A stretch of DNA of 8,021 bases, taken from assembly GCA_947441325.1 (NCBI GenBank), contig CANETR010000073.1, positions 1-8,021 on the forward strand, given 5' to 3'. The position numbers were made by a program, and so were the translations under genes. The notes below the pieces were generated by a model, which made no database searches, had not been told where the DNA came from, and was given only the letters and a program-made list of their open reading frames with translations. This DNA comes from Saprospiraceae bacterium (GTDB lineage: Bacteria; Bacteroidota; Bacteroidia; Chitinophagales; Saprospiraceae). How positions within the stretch are numbered: position 1 is the first letter of the stretch; the number at the start of each line of letters is the position of its first letter. Below, piece after piece: positions 1-5,387 of this stretch.

Positions 1-617
1 ATGCCAAGAATACGGCTGATGAGCGCTTCAAGGTCTTTGCGGTTGGCAAATTCCACATCTTCTTCGCCAAAATCGAGCTCCAGCTCTATGAGGGAGGCAA
101 AATTGATGAGCTCTTCGCGCAGTTTTTTGATTTCATTGGAAAAACCGCCCCTGATCTGTTTCATCGCCAATTCGTGCGAGGCATCGGAGTCGGAAGCGAT
201 GAGGTCGGCCACGGCCTCGGCCTGTGCCAGGTCGAGCTGTCCGTTGAGGAAAGCGCGCAGGGTAAATTCTCCCTGTCGGGCCATGCGGGCGCCGTTGCGC
301 ATAAAAAGTTCCATCAGCTGCTGCTGAATATAGGGCGAGCCGTGGCAGGAAATTTCCACCACATTTTCACGGGTATAGGAGTGCGGTCCGATAAAAACTG
401 TTGCCAAAACCTGATCGACGCTCCTGCCCTTTTCATCGCAGATATAACCCAGGTGTACAGTATGACTTACCACGCCCATTAGGCTTTTTCCTTTGAAAAG
501 TTTATCGACTATGGAAATGGCATCGGCACCCGAAAGTCGTATGACGGCTATTGCTCCAGTGCCTGTAGCTGTTGCTATGGCAACGATGGTATCTTTGAGA
601 TCGAGGTAGTTGTACAT
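1..617 (-). CDS. mnmE: MnmE (TrmE), tRNA-modification GTPase, N-terminal part, truncated by left window edge
   Basis: Translating the minus strand from the ATG at 615-617 gives an open frame of 205 codons running off the left edge. Residues 1 to about 120 match the folate-binding N-terminal domain of MnmE: DTIVAIATATGTGAIAVIRL near the start, then SYTRENVVEISCHGS (80-94). Next comes the family signature GEFTLRAFLNGQLDLAQAEA (116-135), leading into the central helical domain with DFGEEDVEFANR (182-193). The GTPase domain and the C-terminal cysteine motif would lie outside; full proteins are about 450-460 residues. With MnmG, the family installs the (carboxymethyl)aminomethyl group on wobble uridine 34 of certain tRNAs, in the cytosol. 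No Shine-Dalgarno sequence precedes the start; the leader is A-rich, as is usual in Bacteroidota. The start is supported because homologues begin just before the DTI(V/A)A motif. The coding sequence is clearly GC-richer (about 56% by hand count over 1-300) than the other genes here. Identity is certain from sequence motifs; the partner MnmG is inferred from the family. Confidence 0.96.
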   Translation of the reverse strand, partial: MYNYLDLKDTIVAIATATGTGAIAVIRLSGADAISIVDKLFKGKSLMGVVSHTVHLGYICDEKGRSVDQVLATVFIGPHSYTRENVVEISCHGSPYIQQQLMELFMRNGARMARQGEFTLRAFLNGQLDLAQAEAVADLIASDSDASHELAMKQIRGGFSNEIKKLREELINFASLIELELDFGEEDVEFANRKDLEALISRILG

Positions 618-622
618 TTTTT

Positions 623-649
623 AGATTTTCAGATATCAGATTTTCAGAT
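623..649. repeat. Tandem 12-bp direct repeat just upstream of mnmE
   Basis: AGATTTTCAGAT occurs at 623-634 and again at 638-649, separated by ATC, giving a 15-bp period. It starts six bases upstream of the mnmE start codon, so it lies in the untranslated leader on the minus strand (read there as ATCTGAAAATCT). It could be simple slippage-type sequence or a binding site. No function can be assigned. Confidence 0.6.
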
Positions 650-665
650 TTGTATCAGGTAGGAA

Positions 666-700
666 GTATCAAGACTGAAAAATTTACACTGTCTTGATGC
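666..700. repeat. 10-bp inverted repeat with 15-nt spacer in the mnmE upstream region
   Basis: GTATCAAGAC (666-675) is followed after 15 bases by GTCTTGATGC (691-700). The arms are complementary over ten positions with one T-G pair. As RNA this could fold into a stem with a 15-nt loop; as DNA it could be an operator. It sits about 50-85 bases upstream of the mnmE start and has no T-tract on either side, so it does not look like an intrinsic terminator. Confidence 0.5.
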
Positions 701-714
701 TTGAAATAAAACAC

Positions 715-784
715 GTTGCGCTTCTCCAAAGCTTGATTTTCTGACGCACCTTTGGTGCTATGAATGTTGCGCTTCTCCGAAGCT
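715..784. repeat. Cluster of three mini-palindromes, including a 19-bp near-identical direct repeat
   Basis: GTTGCGCTTCTCCAAAGCT (715-733) recurs at 766-784 with one change (CCGAAGCT), 18 of 19 identical. Each copy contains a small palindrome: GCTTC-TCC-GAAGC at 771-783 is perfect, and 720-732 has one mismatched pair. Between them GCACC-TTT-GGTGC (746-758) is another perfect 5-bp stem with a 3-base loop. The centres fall near 726, 752 and 777, about 25-26 bp apart. This looks like a small piece of a dispersed palindromic repeat family in intergenic DNA. That cannot be shown from one locus. No ORF is associated with it. Confidence 0.6.
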
Positions 785-888
785 AAAGTCATCATATATT
801 CTTACTGTTTACATCGTGCATTCTACTTCTTACTAATCCGATATTCGCTTTGAATTATTCTAAATTCTAATTCTACCTTCTGATTTAA

Positions 889-911
889 AAAAAGCCCTGA
901 GCATTCTTTTT
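889..911 (-). terminator. Weak possible terminator after the 519-residue protein gene
   Basis: On the minus strand, right at the stop codon, AAAAAG and CTTTTT can pair around AATGCTCAGGG, and the T-run continues to seven bases. The stem is AT-rich with little stability and overlaps the stop codon (911-913). Only the T-run after GGGC resembles a typical intrinsic terminator, so the call is tentative. Confidence 0.25.
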
Positions 912-2470
912 CATCCTTCGGATTCATACTTCTGACTTAGGTTGATTTGTTCCAAAAAGCTTTTTCTGTTTAGTTTGCTTTCAAACCATTCGATGATATA
1001 AAACTGTTTTATAAAAGTACTTTCAAAACCAGGCTGGGCGACAATTTCCCGCAGTTTGTCCAAAGCAGGGCCAAGCAGTTTTTTTAGTACCTCTCGACCA
1101 GGTTTTCTTTCTGCCATCTTCTTCAGCAGATTAGGAACCAGGGTTTCGAAATCACTCTTTTTTCCTTGTTCGGCCAGATATCGTTGCAGCGACTGTAGTT
1201 GTGACTCCAAAACCGTATAATTCCCCAGTTCATAATGAATCATCAGGTTAAAGATAGCGGAAAAATTATAAATATCGTTTCTTATCGAATTTCTGTCATC
1301 GTTCAGAACGGTTCTAATCCAATGTAAAGCCTCGTCGTTTTTGCCTAGAATAAAGCTGTTTACGGATATGCTAAGGGGCAATATATAGACATTTTTTTCC
1401 TTTTCCTTATTTTCGAGGAGGGCACTAATTTCTTTATTTTGCTGCTTAATCCAGTTATCTGTTTCTTCGAATCGTTTTTGAGACATCAGCAGCTTAATTT
1501 TAAACTGATGCACCACAAATTTCAGCAGCATAAAACTAACACCTAAAATCTTTTTCTGTTGCTTGTCGGCAAAATTATTGGCATTTTCTATGATTAGTTC
1601 CATTTCCTGCCACTTTCCTAAATTATTGATATTCTGCAAATAATTATTGATTGCAGCAGCATACTGATAACTTTCTCCGATGGCAAAATCCTCATGTTTT
1701 GCAAAAACTTCCAGCCTTGCTTTTCCGGCTACAGCCGCTTTATCATAATCGGCGCACATGTAATTACAGGCATTCAAAATAGAATAGTAGAGATCGAGTG
1801 TGTAGGGCGGAACATCGGGTTCCTGTTTCATCAGGGGGTGCTTTAGAATTTCTTTGAAAAAGATTCTGTCCTCCTCTTTTTGAGGTACACCAAACTGGTA
1901 AAGATGATTAAAAAGGCGGAAATGTACGCGGTGATAATCGAATTGAAAACTCAGATTTTTCAATGTCAGCTGTTCTTCGCTGTCGATGCGATGAAAGCTA
2001 ATCTCACGCTCATCAGGAGTCTCGCTAACGGTCGAAATACTGTATTCCCAATCGTAAATCTGTATGAGCTGCCTGTTTTTAAAATGTTTTTCGGCTAATT
2101 TTTTGGCTGAAGTAAGTTGTTTTTCGGCCTGTCGGATGAGCCCTTTTTTGAAAAGCAGCTCCACCAGCTGCAAATAATTTCTGATTTGTGTATCGACCGA
2201 GTCGTCGGCGTGATAATCACGCAGCAGATTCAACAGCTTGCTGTAGAGATAATTTTTTGCAGCGGCAAAACGATGCAGTGGAATAATATGACTAAGCTCT
2301 TGTTTTGCAATGTCTTCTTCATATTCAGACCGTTTTTGCAAAAAATCGAAAAGTCTGAGATAGTCCTTTAACTCATCGCTCTTTTGGTTTGTAATATTCA
2401 GACTTAAATATCTCTTTTCGCCCTGATCTAAGGATTTTATCAACTGAAAAAGATGGTCTTCTTTTGCCAT
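911..2470 (-). CDS. Conserved Bacteroidota helical (TPR-like) protein of unknown function
   Basis: This 519-residue protein has no signal peptide or membrane segment and is rich in Leu, Lys, Glu and Gln, so it is probably cytosolic and largely alpha-helical. The opening MAKEDHLFQLIKSLDQGEKR, then YLRLFDFLQK (37-46) and AAAKNYLYSKLLNLLRDYH (69-87), resembles an N-terminal region I recognise from hypothetical proteins found across Bacteroidota. After it, paired helices such as LQLVELLFKKGLIRQAEKQL (100-119) look like tetratricopeptide-type hairpins and continue to the C-terminus, suggesting a protein-binding scaffold. I know of no assigned function. The ATG at 2468-2470 gives the expected family N-terminus; no Shine-Dalgarno site precedes it. 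It is divergent from the secreted-protein gene at 2657, with 186 AT-rich bases between, and is followed by about 290 non-coding bases before mnmE, so it is probably transcribed alone. Coding status is very secure; the TPR assignment rests on helix pattern by eye. Confidence 0.93.
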   Translation of the reverse strand: MAKEDHLFQLIKSLDQGEKRYLSLNITNQKSDELKDYLRLFDFLQKRSEYEEDIAKQELSHIIPLHRFAAAKNYLYSKLLNLLRDYHADDSVDTQIRNYLQLVELLFKKGLIRQAEKQLTSAKKLAEKHFKNRQLIQIYDWEYSISTVSETPDEREISFHRIDSEEQLTLKNLSFQFDYHRVHFRLFNHLYQFGVPQKEEDRIFFKEILKHPLMKQEPDVPPYTLDLYYSILNACNYMCADYDKAAVAGKARLEVFAKHEDFAIGESYQYAAAINNYLQNINNLGKWQEMELIIENANNFADKQQKKILGVSFMLLKFVVHQFKIKLLMSQKRFEETDNWIKQQNKEISALLENKEKEKNVYILPLSISVNSFILGKNDEALHWIRTVLNDDRNSIRNDIYNFSAIFNLMIHYELGNYTVLESQLQSLQRYLAEQGKKSDFETLVPNLLKKMAERKPGREVLKKLLGPALDKLREIVAQPGFESTFIKQFYIIEWFESKLNRKSFLEQINLSQKYESEG

Positions 2471-2484
2471 GTAAATATTTAAAA

Positions 2485-2562
2485 AAGCGAATTATTCATG
2501 CTTAAAATTAAGTAAAAATAAAGCTTTTATTAAAATATTGTAAAATCATAAAGCGAATAATT
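2485..2562. repeat. Pair of 12-bp direct repeats in the divergent promoter region
   Basis: AAGCGAATTATT (2485-2496) and AAGCGAATAATT (2551-2562) match at 11 of 12 positions, and their starts are 66 bp apart. AAGCG stands out in otherwise almost GC-free DNA. The first copy is 15 bases upstream of the start of the helical-protein gene. They could be binding sites for a regulator of one or both divergent genes, or chance. Confidence 0.4.
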
Positions 2563-2572
2563 TGTAAATTTT

Positions 2573-2590
2573 GTAAAAAAATATTTTTAC
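2573..2590. promoter_or_regulatory. AT-rich palindrome in the divergent intergenic region
   Basis: GTAAAAA (2573-2579) and TTTTTAC (2584-2590) form perfect 7-bp arms around AATA. It lies just upstream of the candidate -7 box for the secreted-protein gene. No T-tract follows, so it is more likely an operator-type site or chance symmetry in AT-rich DNA than a terminator. Confidence 0.3.
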
Positions 2591-2598
2591 GGGCTTAA

Positions 2599-2606
2599 TA
2601 TTTTTG
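2599..2606 (+). promoter_or_regulatory. Candidate Bacteroidota-type -7 promoter element for the secreted protein gene
   Basis: TATTTTTG fits the TAnnTTTG consensus of the primary sigma factor in Bacteroidota. It would place transcription start about 45 bases before the ATG at 2657. A TTTTG at 2569-2573 could serve as the -33 element, but the 25-base gap is longer than usual. In DNA this AT-rich a chance match is quite possible. Confidence 0.3.
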
Positions 2607-2656
2607 AAGCCTGAAATTTTGCCTATGAATATTTTTATTAACTAAATGGTTCCCCA

Positions 2657-4699
2657 ATGAAAAAACTTTACATTCTAGTTGTCATCATTTTCTTTATTAT
2701 AAATTCGACTATTGCCCAGGTCTTCGATTGGGCTAGCTGGACTACAGGCGCAACAAGTGCAACCCTTTCCAACGGTAATTGTAACATGAGTGTCAATGTT
2801 GCAGGCTCTCTTTTCCAAAATACAGCTCCCCGATTCGATGATGCCGGTGTTACCTACAGCCCTACCAACGGAACTGGTTTGGCATTGGATCATAATTGGA
2901 CCAACCTTTCGACATCGACCACGGTAACAATGAATTTCAGTGCCTCGGCCACTAACCCAAGTTTTGATATTTTTGACATCAACAGAAATAATCCCTGTGC
3001 AGCTTTTTGCTCCGCAGCCTGGACCGATAGAGTGGTCATCACAACAAGTCCGGCAGCTACTATTAATGTCACACAGGCACAAGCAGGCGAACAAACTGTA
3101 ACTGGCAATGGAACTGGCACGGTTAGTATCGTTGGAAATATGGCCTGTAATGGCGTAAACGGATTAGTAAGCATCAATATAACAGGCACCGTAAACAGTA
3201 TAACAGTTACTTACAATTCCGCTCCGACGGTTGACCGAACTTCTGCAGCTAGTCCAAACACCTGCGGTGCAGTAGGTGGCGAAACAAATTGCCGCAACAA
3301 CCGCGTAGCCTGTACCGACCCCGGTCGTCAGTTCATCACCATTGGCAATGTGAATGTACCAAATCATACAATAACAGCTGCTGCTAACAGAACTGTTTGT
3401 CTTAATAACGCAATGACAGATATGAACATGACCTTGGGAGGAGGTGCAACAGCTGCAAATGTTACTGGTTTACCTACAGGACTAACTGCGACAGTCAGTG
3501 GCAGCAATCTTCGAATTAGCGGCAGCCCAACTCAAAGCGGGAGATTTAACTTCACTGTTACAACAAGTGGAAACCCCTGTTCTGCAGCGGCAACAACAAA
3601 TGGAATTATCGATGTAATCGGAACAGGAGGAACAAGATTGGCACCTACAGGACAACAATGCGCCGGGACGATCCTCAATTTTCAATCCGTTCCAACTGGA
3701 GGCAACGGCGTTTATACCATCAATTGGGCTGCCGATAGGGACAATAATGGTACATTCGAATTAAGCGGCAGTGGGACTAATTTCAGCTTTACATCCGTAA
3801 ATGCAGGCATAGCAGCAATAACGAATCCGGTACAACTGACGGTAACAAGCAATGGTGTAAATTGTACGCAAACATTTACGCCGACTATTAATCCAATTCC
3901 AACAGTAAATGACCCTGCCGATCAGACATTATGCAGCGGACAACAAACTACAGCGGTAAATTTTACAGGCAATGGCGTTGCTGGAACTACTTTCAACTGG
4001 TCAAACAGTAACAGCGCTATAGGGCTTGCAGCAAATGGCAGCGGAAATATTGCAGCTTTCACCGCATCGGCGGGAACAGCTACCGTAACTGTTACAGCAA
4101 CTGCCAACACTTGCAATGGTAGTCCGCAGATTTTTAGTTTCAACATCGATGCTTGCTTGCTTCCGGTTGAACTGATGTATTTTAATGCAAAAAAAGAATC
4201 GGAAGGATACCATTATCTCTATTGGGCAACGGCATCGGAGCAGAATTGTGCTTATTTCGAACCTGAATATTCAACAGATGCATTTGAATTCAACACAATT
4301 GGCAAAGTTTATTCAAAGGCAATTGGCGGCAATTCAAACGAAGCCTTGTATTACAATTTTTACAATCGCCCCGAAAATGCTGCTGTACATTACTATCGCC
4401 TCAAAAAGAGCGATTTGGATGGCACTTTTTACTACAGCGATCTGATTACATTGATCAATAGGTTTTTAGAAAATAATATTGCGCTTTATCCCAACCCTGG
4501 AGCGGGAAGTATTCATTTGCAAATTCCAAATGACCTCATTGGACAGAACTATGAGGTTTACAATATTGCCGGTCAATTTGTAAGCCAGGGAAAGCTAAAT
4601 AATAACTTCAATGTCTTAAATCTGGAAACTCTAGCACAAGGCTTTTATGTCCTACTCATTGACAATGGTGCCTATCAAAAGAAATTCAGCCTGAAATAA
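2657..4699 (+). CDS. Secreted multi-domain Ig/PKD-like surface protein with T9SS type A sorting domain
   Basis: This 680-residue protein starts with a clear signal peptide (MKKLYILVVIIFFIINSTIA, cleavage expected before Q21). Residues about 22-232 form an N-terminal beta-rich module beginning VFDWASW and containing FDIFDINRNNPC; I have no family name for it. An Ig-like module (about 235-318) carries the pattern VTGLPTGL...ISGSPTQSG. A PKD-like module (about 322-412) has an acidic DRDNNGTFE loop at 360-368 that may bind calcium. A second PKD-like module (about 415-498) follows, then LLPVEL (501-506) and a fibronectin-like segment ending in YYRLKKSDLDG. The C-terminal about 75 residues (ALYPNPGAGS at 609, YEVYNIAGQ, ending KKFSLK) are a T9SS type A sorting domain, which directs passage through the outer membrane and usually anchoring or release. 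No catalytic motif is seen, so an adhesin or structural role is inferred. About fifteen cysteines suggest disulfides. The gene is monocistronic, with an AT-rich leader and its own terminator. Confidence 0.93.
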   Translation: MKKLYILVVIIFFIINSTIAQVFDWASWTTGATSATLSNGNCNMSVNVAGSLFQNTAPRFDDAGVTYSPTNGTGLALDHNWTNLSTSTTVTMNFSASATNPSFDIFDINRNNPCAAFCSAAWTDRVVITTSPAATINVTQAQAGEQTVTGNGTGTVSIVGNMACNGVNGLVSINITGTVNSITVTYNSAPTVDRTSAASPNTCGAVGGETNCRNNRVACTDPGRQFITIGNVNVPNHTITAAANRTVCLNNAMTDMNMTLGGGATAANVTGLPTGLTATVSGSNLRISGSPTQSGRFNFTVTTSGNPCSAAATTNGIIDVIGTGGTRLAPTGQQCAGTILNFQSVPTGGNGVYTINWAADRDNNGTFELSGSGTNFSFTSVNAGIAAITNPVQLTVTSNGVNCTQTFTPTINPIPTVNDPADQTLCSGQQTTAVNFTGNGVAGTTFNWSNSNSAIGLAANGSGNIAAFTASAGTATVTVTATANTCNGSPQIFSFNIDACLLPVELMYFNAKKESEGYHYLYWATASEQNCAYFEPEYSTDAFEFNTIGKVYSKAIGGNSNEALYYNFYNRPENAAVHYYRLKKSDLDGTFYYSDLITLINRFLENNIALYPNPGAGSIHLQIPNDLIGQNYEVYNIAGQFVSQGKLNNNFNVLNLETLAQGFYVLLIDNGAYQKKFSLK

Positions 4700-4720
4700 T
4701 TTTATTATGGTTTTTGAAAG

Positions 4721-4748
4721 GCAGAAGTTGGACAGCTTCTGCTTTTTT
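4721..4748 (+). terminator. Intrinsic terminator between convergent genes
   Basis: GCAGAAG (4721-4727) pairs perfectly with CTTCTGC (4736-4742) around an 8-base loop and is followed directly by six T residues. It sits 21 bases after the stop codon of the secreted protein gene. The T-run overlaps the stop codon (4747-4749) of the convergent lipoprotein gene. Read on the minus strand the same hairpin is followed only by CTTTC, so termination in that direction would be weaker. Confidence 0.85.
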
Positions 4749-5286
4749 ATTTAAAATCAAGAATAACCCTCTCCGATTTTATTTGTCCATCCACATCCAG
4801 GTAGGTATATTTAATGGGCCCAACCCTGTCGGCTACTATTACCTTGGTGTAAGGTTTAATAAAATATTCGGTACAGTCAATATAGGCCTTTCCTGAAATT
4901 ACCTGGGGTTCTTTTAATCTTTGCGCCTCAACCACTGTAACTACATCTCCCAAACAGGTGTTATATTCAGTTTTGTCTTTTATTTTAATAAAAAGCGGCA
5001 TTGTAAATTCTCCCCCACCTCTGGTTTGACAACGAACAAAAATTGAATCTGGAGATTTAATCAGCCATTTTTGTGAATTGAGATCGACTTTAATTCCTTC
5101 GGCTGATTTCTCATTCTGTTCTATTTTCAGGGTATCGACAAAACCCTCGGAATCTTTGTAAACCCAATAGTGGCCTGGCTCATAAGGTATAAAACCTGTT
5201 GGAATGCTTATGGGTCCTTTATCCTTTGCACAGCGGCATGAAAAAGATAGGAACAGTATGAAGAAGAAATAAAGGTAATTTTTCAT
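4747..5286 (-). CDS. Small putative lipoprotein of unknown function
   Basis: The ATG at 5284-5286 gives a 179-residue protein, MKNYLYFFFILFLSFSC..., with a hydrophobic signal segment ending at Cys17, the likely lipidated residue (Cys19 is next to it). The context SFSC is a loose lipobox, as often found in Bacteroidota. The frame stays open three codons further to a TTG at 5293-5295, but ATG directly before KNY is the better start. The mature part has YEPGHYWVYKDSEGFVDTLK (about 36-55) and, near the end, VADRVGPIKYTYLDVDGQIK. The W-x-Y-x-DS-x-G-x-x-DT pattern and a closing GPIKY strand recall short beta-rich lipoproteins of this phylum, but I recognise no named family. It is probably anchored in the periplasm or outer membrane. 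It is convergent with the secreted protein gene (47 bp between them) and separated by a strong terminator from the metalloprotease gene, so it likely has its own promoter within 5287-5335. Function unknown. Confidence 0.85.
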   Translation of the reverse strand: MKNYLYFFFILFLSFSCRCAKDKGPISIPTGFIPYEPGHYWVYKDSEGFVDTLKIEQNEKSAEGIKVDLNSQKWLIKSPDSIFVRCQTRGGGEFTMPLFIKIKDKTEYNTCLGDVVTVVEAQRLKEPQVISGKAYIDCTEYFIKPYTKVIVADRVGPIKYTYLDVDGQIKSERVILDFK

Positions 5287-5331
5287 AAGTATCAATTATT
5301 ATTCAAACTAATAAAATCAAAAACCGGACCT

Positions 5332-5362
5332 AAAAAAGGCCCCAATTCAAAGAATCAGGGCC
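5332..5362 (-). terminator. Strong intrinsic terminator after the metalloprotease gene
   Basis: On the minus strand GGCCCTGATTC (from 5362) pairs with GAATTGGGGCC (to 5338): eleven pairs, two of them G-T, with a 3-base TTT loop. Six T residues follow (5337-5332). It lies 25 bases past the stop codon of the metalloprotease gene and 45 bases before the start of the lipoprotein gene, so it should largely uncouple the two. Confidence 0.9.
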
Positions 5363-5387
5363 AAAGATATTGTAATGTTTTCGAATT

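Noticed and set aside
1..482. Two plus-strand open frames (1-327 and 174-482)
   Set aside because: They lie antisense to mnmE, whose minus-strand translation matches the family throughout; the plus-strand products are Ser-rich or unlike any known protein.
715..784. CRISPR array
   Set aside because: Only two copies of a 19-bp repeat, with a palindrome in between rather than unique spacers, and no cas genes in the window.
857..876. ATTCTAA repeated with a 7-bp period
   Set aside because: Less than three units of AT-rich sequence in a non-coding stretch; too short and simple to call a feature.
2675..3367. Minus-strand frames, including a Cys-rich 139-residue one, opposite the secreted protein gene
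   Set aside because: They are a by-product of Thr/Asn/Ala-rich codons on the plus strand. The sense frame has a signal peptide, recognisable domains and a T9SS tail.
5287..5295. Lipoprotein start at the TTG at 5293-5295
   Set aside because: ATG at 5284-5286 gives a standard lipoprotein signal peptide (MKNYLYFFF); the upstream TTG adds only three residues and no better signal.
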